Numbered from the stretch's first letter, positions 15,954 through 26,456 are shown. The stretch is 64,000 nucleotides of DNA from a bacterium (GCA_024743255.1 JANSWY010000003.1:62001-126000), one strand, 5' to 3'. Program-made: numbers and translations. Notes: generated from the sequence alone by a model not told the origin.

Positions 15954-17525
15954 TTATTCATTGATTGCTTCATCCTTGAAATATAGCCTGGGGGTGGTGC
16001 CAGTGTATTTTTTGAATGATCGATTGAAGGTTGCCTTGGAATTAAACCCAACAGAAAAGGCAAGACTAAGGTAAGATTCGGGCTTTTCGCCATTTTCCAT
16101 CCTTTGAATAAACTCTTTTACACGGTTCTCATTAATGTACTGACTAAAAGTCTGATCAAACCCCTCATTTATAACCCGCGACAAAGTATGCACAGACGTA
16201 GGAATCTTATTAGACAGATCAGGAAGCGTTAGGTCGGGATCATTGTAAATCTTATCGTTAGTCATCAGATTTTCCAGGCTGGATTTTACTTTTTCAAACT
16301 CATCGGTGGAAAGAACTGAGTCCTTATATTTCTTCTCTTCAACCTTTTGCCTTAGCAATTCAGGTTGTTTGATGGCGTGGTATCCCAGATAGAATACAAT
16401 TACGGAAAATAATAACCACAATACATCCAAAGCTGTATCCATGATAATGGTAGTATACACTCCAAACAATTCTCCAACCACATACATCACTGCTGCAAAA
16501 GCCCATATACCCAAATAGGCAACTACAATCCACAATACAATCTTTAGGAAACCAATATATTTCTGATAATCCTGATTTTGTTTCTCTTCATGCTCAACAT
16601 CTTTAACTACTCTAAATGATAAGAACCAGTAGAATATGTTATAACCAAGAGCAATCGTACCTGAAGTAGCAAATACCGGAAATAATTCCATATCAATGAT
16701 CCGATAGATGAATGTTTGATTGTTAACCATCAGGTATGGGATATATAACAAAACATGAACAACAGCCGGAACAAAATGTAAATACCAATACTTGGCCCAT
16801 TTAAGCGGCTTCTTGAGCAGATGATGTATGTATAAGTAAAATGACGGAGCGTAGGTAAATAATATAATATCAGGCAGCAGCAACATCTTAGGTTGCCAAT
16901 TAAATATCTCCGAATGATATATTGAAGCACGACCAACCAAAGCAAGAGCAATCAATACCAACTGAAATGTGAGATATGCATTTGCCTTTCTATTCTTGTT
17001 TCGAATTGTGTAAATCGCAAAGATCATCAGCACTGATTGCAGTGCTGCAAATAGCAGAATATAAACGTAAGCGTTAAATGTGCTTGAGGTGATATCTTCC
17101 CAGCTTCTTATTGTTATGTATACTGTATCTCCATCCTCACTTTTATCATATCTCCGATTGGGTCTTGATCTTCCATGTCCCCTACCTTCTACAGCTTTCC
17201 AGCTTCCTCTGGTGAATTTATAGGCGAATCCAGCTTCCTTAAAATATCTCGTAAGACGGTACGATCCATCTTCGTGCTTCACCAGCTTGTTTCGTCCAAC
17301 ATCCGGGAACCATCCGTCAAATTCGCCTGCTAAATAAATCGTTGCGTCATGAGGGGTTTTTTCGGGGTAGTGATTGATAATAAAAGTTACCTGAAAAGAA
17401 TCTGGGGGGTTAAGTGTTTGTGCTGATAATGTGAAAGAGTTAATACATACCATTATCATTCCCAGCCACCAACAGCGGGAGATTGACCTTATTTCCTTAT
17501 AACGTCCATCTACAAGTCTTGTCAC
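15954..17525 (-). CDS. Membrane AraC-family regulator with CBM-like periplasmic domain
   Basis: 523 residues. After a signal-like segment (IMVCINSFTLSAQ), residues about 42-140 resemble the CBM48/AMPK glycogen-binding fold (TIYLAGEFDGWFPDVGRNKL, YRLTRYFKEAGFAYKFTRGS). Seven membrane segments follow from about 145 to 385. An AraC-type HTH lies at about 425-523 (LSNKIPTSVHTLSRVIN and LAFSVGFNSKATFNRSFKKY). The layout suggests a one-component sensor: the outer domain binds glucan and the inner domain drives transcription. The gene lies directly upstream of the alpha-amylase on the same strand. The start is GTG at 17525; an ATG at 17459 is possible but would shorten the signal segment. Confidence 0.85.
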   Translation of the reverse strand: MTRLVDGRYKEIRSISRCWWLGMIMVCINSFTLSAQTLNPPDSFQVTFIINHYPEKTPHDATIYLAGEFDGWFPDVGRNKLVKHEDGSYRLTRYFKEAGFAYKFTRGSWKAVEGRGHGRSRPNRRYDKSEDGDTVYITIRSWEDITSSTFNAYVYILLFAALQSVLMIFAIYTIRNKNRKANAYLTFQLVLIALALVGRASIYHSEIFNWQPKMLLLPDIILFTYAPSFYLYIHHLLKKPLKWAKYWYLHFVPAVVHVLLYIPYLMVNNQTFIYRIIDMELFPVFATSGTIALGYNIFYWFLSFRVVKDVEHEEKQNQDYQKYIGFLKIVLWIVVAYLGIWAFAAVMYVVGELFGVYTTIIMDTALDVLWLLFSVIVFYLGYHAIKQPELLRQKVEEKKYKDSVLSTDEFEKVKSSLENLMTNDKIYNDPDLTLPDLSNKIPTSVHTLSRVINEGFDQTFSQYINENRVKEFIQRMENGEKPESYLSLAFSVGFNSKATFNRSFKKYTGTTPRLYFKDEAINE

Positions 17526-17731
17526 TCTATCACTTCTTCATCAGGGTACTACTCCCTTCTTATTTACATTTATTTGGTCAATCCCAGTCTAAAAATCTGG
17601 GACTCAGAGGATGAGAACAACTAAAAATAATGACTTAAATAAGATTATCAAAAAGCAAACGATTGCATAAATCAAAGTTTTACAAAATCGTTATTTTGGA
17701 TGGTCAAAAAAGAAAAAATAAGGAATAGTGA

Positions 17732-18388
17732 CTATGCTTCCGGGTTTACTGATTCGGTAGGCTGTTGTGCTGGCAAATCTTCATCATGCTCTTCTTTACC
17801 AACCTGGAAGAAAGTCCTTTGGAAAATTAGAATAATGGAAATACCAACAAATATAGAAGCATCAGCAACGTTAAAAACAGGCCAAAGTGCTACATATTCG
17901 TTTCCTACCAGGGGTACCCAATCAGCAATTCTACCTTCCCACAAGTCAAAGTAAAACATATCAATTACCTGACCCTGAAACCAAGGTGAAGAAGCCTCTG
18001 CTGGAGCATTATTTAAAAATACACCGTAAAAAATACTATCGATTACGTTACCAATGGCACCCCCTAAGATTAGTGCCATGCTCAGTAGCAATCCTTTAGG
18101 AGATTCTTTTTTGATTAGCCAATAGAGGTAATAAGAAATTCCAACCATTGCCAACAATCTCAACATCGTTAAAATCACTTTGCCATTTGAGAAACCAAAC
18201 TGAAGCCCAAATGCCATTCCCTTGTTAGTCAGGTAATGAAGCTTGAAAAAATCACCCAATAATTGTATTTGCCCTCTTGATCCCATTTCCATATTGAAAT
18301 GCACCAATAACTTTACGGTTTGATCAATTGCAATTACTGCAATTGCAATCAGGAAATACTTTATGAGTGTTTTTTGCGCTTCTGTCAT
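17732..18388 (-). CDS. lspA: Lipoprotein signal peptidase II
   Basis: 218 residues with four membrane segments. It cleaves the signal peptide of prolipoproteins after diacylglyceryl transfer, in the inner membrane. The two catalytic aspartates are in GGAIGNVIDSIFYG (about residue 117) and in FNVADASIF (about 177). The protein is longer than E. coli LspA (164 residues) because of an insertion between them and a Glu/Pro-rich cytoplasmic tail, both usual in Bacteroidota. The start overlaps the ileS stop by one base (TAATG), so the two are coupled. Many lipoproteins in this window are its likely substrates. Confidence 0.95.
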   Translation of the reverse strand: MTEAQKTLIKYFLIAIAVIAIDQTVKLLVHFNMEMGSRGQIQLLGDFFKLHYLTNKGMAFGLQFGFSNGKVILTMLRLLAMVGISYYLYWLIKKESPKGLLLSMALILGGAIGNVIDSIFYGVFLNNAPAEASSPWFQGQVIDMFYFDLWEGRIADWVPLVGNEYVALWPVFNVADASIFVGISIILIFQRTFFQVGKEEHDEDLPAQQPTESVNPEA

Positions 18389-21300
18389 TATGCCTCCACT
18401 TGGTTTACTTCTAATTTGACCTCTAGCTGGAACTCGTCCATTTCCAAAGATAACCCACCTTCAACTTTTTCTACAACGTTTAATACCAACGCTTGTGTTT
18501 CTCTTTTTATATATTCGGCATTGCTTTCAATTGCATCTGCAACAATCTGATCAGAAACAGAGCAAGTAACATTGATTTTATCCTGCACTTCTAATCCCTG
18601 GTCTTTTCTAAGGTTTTGGATTCTATTAACAAAATCTCTCGCAATACCTTCCTTCTTCAAGTCATCAGTAATTGTGATATCCAAAGCAACAGTAATTCCA
18701 TCTTCACTTGCAACCAGCCATCCTGGAATATCTTCAGAAGAAATTTCAACATCCTCTAGTGTAAGTTTAATATCATCCTCACCTAGTTTGATGTCAAGGA
18801 ATTTCTGTCCTTCCATTAATCTAATGTCTTCCTGAGTAAATTGGTTGATCGCTGCTGAAACTTCTTTCATTCGAGACCCATGTTCTTTACCCAGTTTTCT
18901 GAAGTTAGGTTTCACCTTCTTCACAATGACACCACTTGCATCATCCATGTATTCTACGGATTTCACATTAAGCTCTGATACTACTAGATCTTCAACAGCC
19001 TGAAGTCTCTTCAGCTCATCATCACTTAATACAGGTATCATCACTTTAGTCAAAGGTTGTCTTACCTTAATCTTCTCCTTCTTTCTAAGAGAGTGACCTA
19101 AAGACGAAACCTGCTGGGCAAGCGTCATTCTTTTCTCCAATTCCATATCAATGCAAGACTGATCTGATTTTGGAAACTCAGTTAAATGAACAGACTCAAC
19201 ACCTTCTTTGTTGCTGATGCTGTTCAAATCGCTATATAATCTTTCAGAATAGAAAGGAGCAACAGGAGAACTCAACTTAGCAATAACTTTCAAACAAGTA
19301 TAAAGTGTTTGATAAGCGGCCTCTTTGTCCTTATTGTATTCACCAACCCAGAAACGTTTTCTATTAAGTCTTACATACCAGTTACTCATATCATCCGCAA
19401 CGAATGTCTGAATAGCTCTGGTAGCTTTTGTTGGTTCGTAATCATCATAAGCCTCAGTTACTACACTGATTAATGAATTTAACTTACTGATGATCCATCT
19501 ATCACTTTCTGTTCTTTCTTCAAGCGGAATATCATCTCCTTCATATTTGAATCCGTCAAGGTTCGCATACAAGGCGTAGAAATTATAGGTATTAAATAAA
19601 GTACCAAAGAATTTTCTTTGAACCTCAGCAACACCTTCCAAATCAAACTTCAGATTATCCCATGGGTTTGCGTTGGAAATCATGTACCATCTGGTAGCAT
19701 CAGGACCATATTTCTTGATTGTCTCAAAAGGATCGATCGCATTATTCAAACGCTTCGACATCTTGTTACCATCTTTGTCAAGTACCAGTCCGTTTGCAAT
19801 CACATTTTTGAATGCTACACTATCAAATAACATCCCAGCGATTGCATGCAATGTGAAAAACCAACCTCTTGTTTGATCCACACCTTCCGCGATGAAGTCG
19901 GCAGGGTAGTTGGCATCAAATATCTCTTTATTTTCAAATGGATAATGCCATTGTGCATAAGGCATTGCTCCTGAATCGAACCAAACATCAATCAGGTCCT
20001 TTTCACGGAACATCTTTTGCCCGGATTCACTTACAAGGATAACATCATCCACATAAGGTCTGTGTAAGTCAAAATCTTCAGGTAGCTCTGCTTCCATGAA
20101 ACCAGCTTCAACTGATTTCTGTACTTCTTGTCTTAGTTCTTCTAAGCTGCCAATGCATTTTTCCTCTCTGGTTTCAGATCTCCAGATTGGCAGTGGAGTA
20201 CCCCAATATCTGGATCTACTTAAGTTCCAATCCACCAGATTATCCAACCAGTTACCAAACCTTCCGGTCCCGGTAGCAGCAGGTTTCCAGTTGATAGTAT
20301 TGTTAAGTTCAACCAATCTATCCTTAAATGCAGTTGTTTTGATAAACCATGAATCCAATGGATAATAAAGAACAGGCTTATCAGTTCTCCAGCAATGTGG
20401 ATAGGAGTGTTCGTACTTTTCTACTTTAAATGCTTTATTCTCTTCCTTGAGTTTTATCGCGATTTGTACATCAAGACTTTTATCGGGAGCATCTTCCTTG
20501 TAATACTCATTCTTAACATACATACCAGCAAAGTCTGTGATTTCCTTCACATATCTACCTTGCTTGTCTACGATAGGTACATCAAGGCCTTCCTCATCTT
20601 TTACGAATATACCAGGAACGTTATACTGCTCACTGACACGGTAGTCATCTGCACCGAAAGTCTTTGATAGGTGTACGATCCCTGTACCATCTGCAGTTGT
20701 GACGAAATCACCAATCAAAACAGAGAAGGCTGGCTTTGGAAGTTTTACATATGGCAACAATTGCTCATAATCCACCCCTTCTAATTCTGACCCTTTGTAT
20801 TCCGCAAGGATTTCGTATGGTATAAGCTTATCTCCAGCTTTGTAGTCATCAAATGCAATATCCTTTGCCTTAGCATTGAAATACGCACCAAATCTGTCCT
20901 TAGCCAGAATAACAGTAACAGGTTCGAATGTATAAGCGTTGTAAGTTTTTACTTTCAGGTAAACTATATTCTTTCCTACAGCCAAAGAGTTGTTAGCTGC
21001 TAAAGTCCAAGGTGTAGTCGTCCAGGCCAAGATTGCTAAGTCTCCTGCAACTCCATCAAAAAGAAACTCCGACTTATCGTTTTTCTCAACTTTGAATTGA
21101 GCAACAATAGTGGTGTCTTTTACATCTTTATATGTACCTGGTTGATTTAATTCGTGTGAACTTAAACCAGTACCAGCTGCTGGACTGTACGGCTGGATAG
21201 TGTATCCTTTATATAGAAGCCCTTTGTCGTATAATTTCTTTAGCAGGAACCATAAAGATTCCATGTAGTTTCTATCAAAAGTGATATATGGATCATCAAG

Positions 21301-21732
21301 GTCAACCCAGTAACCCATTTTCTCAGTGAGGTCGTCCCACTCACTTTTAAATTTCATTACTGCTTCCTTGCACTTCTGATTGTACTCAGCTACAGTTATT
21401 TTTTTACCGATATCTTCTTTGGTAATACCCAGTTCTTTTTCAACCTGTAGTTCCACAGGCAAACCGTGCGTATCCCATCCACCTTTTCGCTGAACTTTGA
21501 AACCCTGAAGTGTTTTATATCTACAGAAAATATCCTTTACCGTTCTGGCCATCACATGGTGAATACCCGGAGTACCATTTGCAGAAGGAGGTCCTTCATA
21601 GAAAGTAAAAGTAGGATTACCATCTCTGGTAGAAATTGATTGTTGGAAAATCTGATTTTCTTTCCACCATCTCAATGTATCTTCAGCTACCTCGGCATAG
21701 TTGATGCCTTTATATTCCCTGTACTTATCCAC
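18388..21732 (-). CDS. ileS: Isoleucyl-tRNA synthetase
   Basis: 1114 residues of a class I synthetase that charges tRNA-Ile. The HIGH-type motif is GTPGIHH in EGPPSANGTPGIHHVMART (about residue 47), and KMSKR is in KDGNKMSKRLNN (about 665). Between them lies the editing domain (TTPWTLAANNSLAVG), and the C-terminal anticodon-binding domain extends to the end. The length and lack of the bacterial zinc finger match the eukaryote-like type found in Bacteroidota. The start codon is GTG at 21732; no in-frame ATG fits. It is directly followed by lspA. In many relatives a DksA/TraR gene sits between them; it is absent here. Confidence 0.96.
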   Translation of the reverse strand: MDKYREYKGINYAEVAEDTLRWWKENQIFQQSISTRDGNPTFTFYEGPPSANGTPGIHHVMARTVKDIFCRYKTLQGFKVQRKGGWDTHGLPVELQVEKELGITKEDIGKKITVAEYNQKCKEAVMKFKSEWDDLTEKMGYWVDLDDPYITFDRNYMESLWFLLKKLYDKGLLYKGYTIQPYSPAAGTGLSSHELNQPGTYKDVKDTTIVAQFKVEKNDKSEFLFDGVAGDLAILAWTTTPWTLAANNSLAVGKNIVYLKVKTYNAYTFEPVTVILAKDRFGAYFNAKAKDIAFDDYKAGDKLIPYEILAEYKGSELEGVDYEQLLPYVKLPKPAFSVLIGDFVTTADGTGIVHLSKTFGADDYRVSEQYNVPGIFVKDEEGLDVPIVDKQGRYVKEITDFAGMYVKNEYYKEDAPDKSLDVQIAIKLKEENKAFKVEKYEHSYPHCWRTDKPVLYYPLDSWFIKTTAFKDRLVELNNTINWKPAATGTGRFGNWLDNLVDWNLSRSRYWGTPLPIWRSETREEKCIGSLEELRQEVQKSVEAGFMEAELPEDFDLHRPYVDDVILVSESGQKMFREKDLIDVWFDSGAMPYAQWHYPFENKEIFDANYPADFIAEGVDQTRGWFFTLHAIAGMLFDSVAFKNVIANGLVLDKDGNKMSKRLNNAIDPFETIKKYGPDATRWYMISNANPWDNLKFDLEGVAEVQRKFFGTLFNTYNFYALYANLDGFKYEGDDIPLEERTESDRWIISKLNSLISVVTEAYDDYEPTKATRAIQTFVADDMSNWYVRLNRKRFWVGEYNKDKEAAYQTLYTCLKVIAKLSSPVAPFYSERLYSDLNSISNKEGVESVHLTEFPKSDQSCIDMELEKRMTLAQQVSSLGHSLRKKEKIKVRQPLTKVMIPVLSDDELKRLQAVEDLVVSELNVKSVEYMDDASGVIVKKVKPNFRKLGKEHGSRMKEVSAAINQFTQEDIRLMEGQKFLDIKLGEDDIKLTLEDVEISSEDIPGWLVASEDGITVALDITITDDLKKEGIARDFVNRIQNLRKDQGLEVQDKINVTCSVSDQIVADAIESNAEYIKRETQALVLNVVEKVEGGLSLEMDEFQLEVKLEVNQVEA

Positions 21733-21782
21733 AATAATTAATGATTTAATGCAGTATTAAGATTTAAAACCAATTGGGTTTG

Positions 21783-24188
21783 TTAAGAGTTTCGAGAATC
21801 AACCTTAATTTGCTCAAGGTCAATCTCTTCATCCTCACCTTCGTCATAAAACTCAGGATATTTTTCGATCAAAGGATGAGCATTTTGATTCCTCTTTCCA
21901 GTATCGAATCGCAAAAGTAATGCAGGTAAAACAATTAAGTTAGTCAACATCGCAAAAAGGAGTGTCAAACTGGTCAATACCCCCAAAGCAATTGTTCCAC
22001 CAAATTCTGATGCTGCAAAAATTACAAACCCGAAGAATAGAATAATTGATGTATATATCATTGATGCTCCAGTCTCCTTTAAACTATAACTAACAGCTAT
22101 AGGCACTGAGAACTTCTGAGCAAATAACTCTTGTCTGTACTTTGCCAAAAAGTGAATTGAATCATCCACAGAAATACCAAAAGCAATGCTAAATATGATG
22201 GCTGTACTTGGCTTCAATGGAATACTAAAATATCCCATTATTCCTGCAGTGATGATCAACGGAATCATATTTGGAATAAGAGAGATTACAATCATTCTAA
22301 AGTTCCTGAATAGGATCACCATGATCAATGCAATGATGATGAACGCAATCACCATACTGGTAAGTAAATTATCAATCAGGAACTTATTCCCTTTGATGAA
22401 TAATGGTGTGGTTCCGGTGATCTTCGCTTCCATTTTGGTATCACCAAATATCTGATCCATTCTTGGCTGAATGACATCATTAATAAGTGAATCCATTTTT
22501 ACAGATCCAATATCGGCAACCTTCAATGAAATCCTTACTTTTTGACCAATGCTATCCACAAATGCCTGAGAGATTCCATCTTCATCAGAATCTTCTGATA
22601 AATATCTTAAAATAAAAGTCCTGTCCCTTCCTGAAGGAATTGTATAAAACTGTGGCAAATGATTATAGTATGCCTGGTTTGCGGCTTTGATAAAGCTAAC
22701 CACTGAAACGGGTTGCGAGATATAGGTACAAGAATCAAGAAATGCTTCGAATTCATCTATCTTTTGTAGATTCCTAATATTCTGCACTCCCTTTTTTCTT
22801 CCAGTATCAACCACTACTTCTAATGGCATGATTCCACTAAAATTCTTTTCAAAGAATCTAAGGTCTTGAATCATTGGGCTATCTTCTGGTAGATCGTCAA
22901 TCAGATAAGAGTTTGACTGAATCTTAAGCATACCGAAGATGCATACAACCACAATTACGGTAGTTGTTATGAAAACCAAAGTCTTTTGTTTGTGAACCAG
23001 GTCATCCAATAAGGAAAGGAAAGCATTAAGGAACTTAAATTCCAGATGCTTTAAATGTCTTGAACTTGGTGGTGACACATATGAATAAACCGCTGGAATC
23101 AGGATAATGCTTACAAAGAATGTTGCTAGGATATTGATACCAGCGACTATTCCAAATTCACGTAAAATCGTGATGTCTGTTGATAATAAAACAAGGAATC
23201 CAACAGCAGTTGTGAAATTGGTAATTAAAGTTACTATCCCAATTTTTCTTATGATCGTGCTCAGTGCCCTCATCTGGTTACCATGCTTCGCATATTCCTG
23301 ATGGTATTTATTGAGCATGTAAACACTGTTCGGAATTCCAATCACCACTATGATTGGAGGAATCAGACCTGTAAGTATTGTTATTTCAAAACCAAATAAG
23401 GATAGTGTACCAACTACCCAAACTACAATGACCCCAATAATGATAAGCGGGAAGATTACAGCCTTAAATGATCTGAAAAACAAAAACAGAATAATACCTG
23501 TCACTACAATAGAAAGAATCAAAAATAAATTTAACTCCTTCTTCACTGTTCTCATGTTCACGGATCTCGCGTAAGGGAGACCTGAATAATGCAGTTTTAT
23601 GTCAGTTTGCTTTTCAAATTCTTCTCCAACATCCACAACATCCCACATCAGATCTATTCTATCCTCTGTGTCAAGAATATCATTATCTAAGGTCACCAAT
23701 ATAAGAGTGGCTCCATTTTCTTTATTGATCAACTGTCCGGAATAAAACTGTAGACTTGCAGCTCCATTTAATAGACTATCAAGCACATCCTGATCTTCCG
23801 GGTAATCCGGAAATATAGGTTGCAGTTCAAATTTTTTGGCCTTGGTGTTTTTTTCCAGTTTCTTAAGGTTGGGTAGTCCCAAAACATTCACAACTCCAGG
23901 AAGTTCTCCAAGAGCTTTACACAGGTATCCGAAGTTTCTGAAATTATCAACCTTATAAATTGAGCTGTCTCTTACACCAACAGCAATGATATTACCATCC
24001 TCACCGAATTGCTTCTTAAACTCTCTGAAATATACATTGTCCGGATCCTCGTGAGGAACAATTTCAGCCAATCTAAATGAGTACTTAACATCTTTCGCAT
24101 GGTAGCCCATGAAAGCTGTTACTAACGCCAAAACAATAACCAGTATTGTTCTGTGTTTTAGGATGATATGTGCAAGTTTCGTCCACAT
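21783..24188 (-). CDS. RND/MMPL-family transporter
   Basis: 801 residues. The typical RND double layout is visible: one N-terminal membrane helix, a periplasmic loop (about 35-215), five helices (about 215-385), then a repeat with a helix near 410, a second loop (to about 610) and five helices (about 620-765). AIIFSIAFGISVDDSIHFLAKYR near residues 685-707 is the conserved sterol-sensing-like helix of MMPL and HpnN-type proteins. No membrane-fusion or outer-membrane partner is adjacent, so export of a lipid or other hydrophobic compound to the envelope is likely, but the substrate is unknown. It ends 50 nt before ileS. Confidence 0.9.
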   Translation of the reverse strand: MWTKLAHIILKHRTILVIVLALVTAFMGYHAKDVKYSFRLAEIVPHEDPDNVYFREFKKQFGEDGNIIAVGVRDSSIYKVDNFRNFGYLCKALGELPGVVNVLGLPNLKKLEKNTKAKKFELQPIFPDYPEDQDVLDSLLNGAASLQFYSGQLINKENGATLILVTLDNDILDTEDRIDLMWDVVDVGEEFEKQTDIKLHYSGLPYARSVNMRTVKKELNLFLILSIVVTGIILFLFFRSFKAVIFPLIIIGVIVVWVVGTLSLFGFEITILTGLIPPIIVVIGIPNSVYMLNKYHQEYAKHGNQMRALSTIIRKIGIVTLITNFTTAVGFLVLLSTDITILREFGIVAGINILATFFVSIILIPAVYSYVSPPSSRHLKHLEFKFLNAFLSLLDDLVHKQKTLVFITTTVIVVVCIFGMLKIQSNSYLIDDLPEDSPMIQDLRFFEKNFSGIMPLEVVVDTGRKKGVQNIRNLQKIDEFEAFLDSCTYISQPVSVVSFIKAANQAYYNHLPQFYTIPSGRDRTFILRYLSEDSDEDGISQAFVDSIGQKVRISLKVADIGSVKMDSLINDVIQPRMDQIFGDTKMEAKITGTTPLFIKGNKFLIDNLLTSMVIAFIIIALIMVILFRNFRMIVISLIPNMIPLIITAGIMGYFSIPLKPSTAIIFSIAFGISVDDSIHFLAKYRQELFAQKFSVPIAVSYSLKETGASMIYTSIILFFGFVIFAASEFGGTIALGVLTSLTLLFAMLTNLIVLPALLLRFDTGKRNQNAHPLIEKYPEFYDEGEDEEIDLEQIKVDSRNS

Positions 24189-24270
24189 TTTTTAACAGTC
24201 GGCAAAGGTAACAAAAATTGTTTGGTATCTAAGTTTATTGAGGTAAGTCGGAGTATTTCGTGTTAAAACA

Positions 24271-25623
24271 TTATACGATCGGTAATGAAATGCCTTTAAT
24301 CGTTTTGAATAATGATATGGCATGTCTGTCAGTTAACCCCGAAATATAATCTGTAATTAGTAATAACCGGTTATATAATTGCTCTGAATCGTCCAATTTG
24401 CGTTTCAACTCTCCCGGAATCAATCTGAATACACTTTTGGTCTTTCCAGTTACCGATTCTATCTGGTAATAATTGTAATACATTGAAGTGCAAAAGCTCT
24501 CCAATAATCTTTCAATTACTTCATAACCTCCAGCTTCTTTCTCCAGCACAATTTGTGCTCGATATAGCTTTTCAATTGAAATATTACTGATTTCATTTAG
24601 AATTGGAGCAGAAGGGATGCAATCAACCAACGACTTATCAAAGGTCCCGGCCAGAATTTCCTCTTCATACTTCATGAACTCCGTGCTTACTTCTCCTATC
24701 AGTTGATTAATAACCAATGCTCTGAGCACACTGATTTTTTCGTTTTCACCACCAATTTTGGCCAATTTCTTCTCATCAAATCTTTCTTTCAAAATCTGAG
24801 CAAAGAAATTCTTCACGGTCTCAAAACTAACAAGATTCAATCTACAGCCGTCTTCAAAATCTATTACATGGTAGCAAATATCATCAGCCGCTTCTACCAG
24901 AAACACCAATGGATGACGAGTAAACGATTCCTCATTCAGTGCTGGCAATCCCAATTGGTCAATCATTTCATTAAATGCATCCTTCTCACTTTGGAAGTAG
25001 CCAAATTTCTTCTGACTTTTTCTTCCATCGATCTTAGCATTTAAAAGTGAACCGTGAGGATACTTTGTGAATGCACCCATTGATGCATAAGTCAATTTCA
25101 AACCCTGATCGAAATGATCGCTGTTGAGTATTCTGAAACCTTGAGCATTACCTTCAAAATTGGTTAAATCCTTCCATTGATAAGCTGTTAAACTATCTCC
25201 AAATAACGACTTTGCTCCTTCCGATTTAAAATACCCCGAGATTGCTTCCTCTCCGGAATGACCAAATGGTGGGTTTCCAATATCATGAGCCAAACTCGCA
25301 GCAGCAGTAATGGCGCCAAAATCAAATGGACTGAATCTTTCTCCAAGGTTTGGGTGTTTCTTAATCACTTCTGTTCCTACTGACTTACCAAGTGATCTTC
25401 CTACACTTGAAACTTCTAATGAGTGAGTAAGTCTGTTATGAACAAAATCCTGCTCAGGAATTGGGAATACCTGAGTCTTGTCCTGCAACTTTCTAAAAGG
25501 GTGACTGAAGATGATTCTATCAAAATCCTTTTCAAAAGCACTTCGGATCTGATCAATAGAATGCTCCCCGGTAATCTTTGACCCAGGCCTGTGATAACTT
25601 AATAATTTCTCCCAATTCATCAT
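24271..25623 (-). CDS. dgt: dGTP triphosphohydrolase family protein
   Basis: 450 residues. It hydrolyses dGTP (or other dNTPs) to the nucleoside and triphosphate. The HD-domain metal site is visible: NRLTHSLEVSSVGRSLG (first His), AHDIGNPPFGHSGEEAI (HD pair and next His) and VEAADDICYHVIDFEDG (last Asp). The start lies in ATGATG with AAGGAG directly before it, and the first ATG overlaps the upstream gene's TGA, so it is coupled to the MtfA-like gene. The C-terminal third is less conserved. The family includes enzymes with other dNTP preference. Confidence 0.92.
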   Translation of the reverse strand: MMNWEKLLSYHRPGSKITGEHSIDQIRSAFEKDFDRIIFSHPFRKLQDKTQVFPIPEQDFVHNRLTHSLEVSSVGRSLGKSVGTEVIKKHPNLGERFSPFDFGAITAAASLAHDIGNPPFGHSGEEAISGYFKSEGAKSLFGDSLTAYQWKDLTNFEGNAQGFRILNSDHFDQGLKLTYASMGAFTKYPHGSLLNAKIDGRKSQKKFGYFQSEKDAFNEMIDQLGLPALNEESFTRHPLVFLVEAADDICYHVIDFEDGCRLNLVSFETVKNFFAQILKERFDEKKLAKIGGENEKISVLRALVINQLIGEVSTEFMKYEEEILAGTFDKSLVDCIPSAPILNEISNISIEKLYRAQIVLEKEAGGYEVIERLLESFCTSMYYNYYQIESVTGKTKSVFRLIPGELKRKLDDSEQLYNRLLLITDYISGLTDRHAISLFKTIKGISLPIV

Positions 25624-26450
25624 CTCCTTATATATTCTAATGGATTTTGATTCAGTAATTTAACTGTTGCCTGGTAGAGATCAGGACAGTAATCTGAGAA
25701 CATTCTGGTTCGTTCAAAAAAGTTCTCTATTACCACAGCAAAAAACTCTTCTTCATTTGCTGCGCCGTACTCTCTAAACATGGAAACTTCACCCCTTCGC
25801 ATTGCTACTATTTCTTTCTTCGCAAAGAAGCTCCATAAATCAAGATCAGATTCATTAAAGAACTGATATTCGTCGTTCATTATAAGGTTTTCCAATCTTA
25901 GCGCATGCGCCATTTCATGTAACCCAAGGTTTATCCCATCTGTACGATCCAGATACCCTTCCACAAAGCTTCTCCAGGAAAGCACAATTAATTTGGCCAG
26001 TGGATTGACTTCTCCTTTATGGTAGACCTTATTAATCGTTGAATAGTAATTATCAGGATAAATTAAGATCCGTTTGAAGTGACTTAGATATACTTTTGGC
26101 AACCCAAACGTAATCTGGATAGCGGAAGCTGCTATCAGCGCTTTCATTTGCGCTGTAACTCCATCTATGCTTCTAGGTATAAAATCCTTAATATTTATAA
26201 AGTGCTGCACCCTGCCTTCAAAGAGTTTCTTTTCTTTAGGAGGAAGCATCTTATAAAAATCAGAATGTTCGTTTAAAACAGCTCTGTATCTTTCCTTGAT
26301 TGGCGGAAGTCCAAAAGCCCTGAATCCAATATTAATTCCTGGAATTGAAGAAAATATTGCCAAAAGGAAAATAGCAATCCCGATCATCAATACTGTACCC
26401 AAAGCATCTTGCGATGAGTTTTGTAACAATATAAATTCCAGGTGAGCCAA
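25620..26450 (-). CDS. MtfA-like zinc peptidase (M90 family)
   Basis: 276 residues. One N-terminal membrane helix (about 17-37) precedes a cytosolic domain with HEMAHALRLEN near residues 180-190, an HExxH zinc site, and NEEEFFAVVIENFFERT near 229 carrying the third, glutamate ligand. This matches the MtfA (Mlc titration factor) peptidase family. The start is uncertain: TTG at 26450, 6 nt after the glyS stop with AAAGG before it, or ATG at 26387, which would begin inside the membrane helix. The former is preferred. It is followed by dgt with a 4-nt overlap. Confidence 0.87.
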   Translation of the reverse strand: MAHLEFILLQNSSQDALGTVLMIGIAIFLLAIFSSIPGINIGFRAFGLPPIKERYRAVLNEHSDFYKMLPPKEKKLFEGRVQHFINIKDFIPRSIDGVTAQMKALIAASAIQITFGLPKVYLSHFKRILIYPDNYYSTINKVYHKGEVNPLAKLIVLSWRSFVEGYLDRTDGINLGLHEMAHALRLENLIMNDEYQFFNESDLDLWSFFAKKEIVAMRRGEVSMFREYGAANEEEFFAVVIENFFERTRMFSDYCPDLYQATVKLLNQNPLEYIRR

Positions 26451-26456
26451 CTGCCT

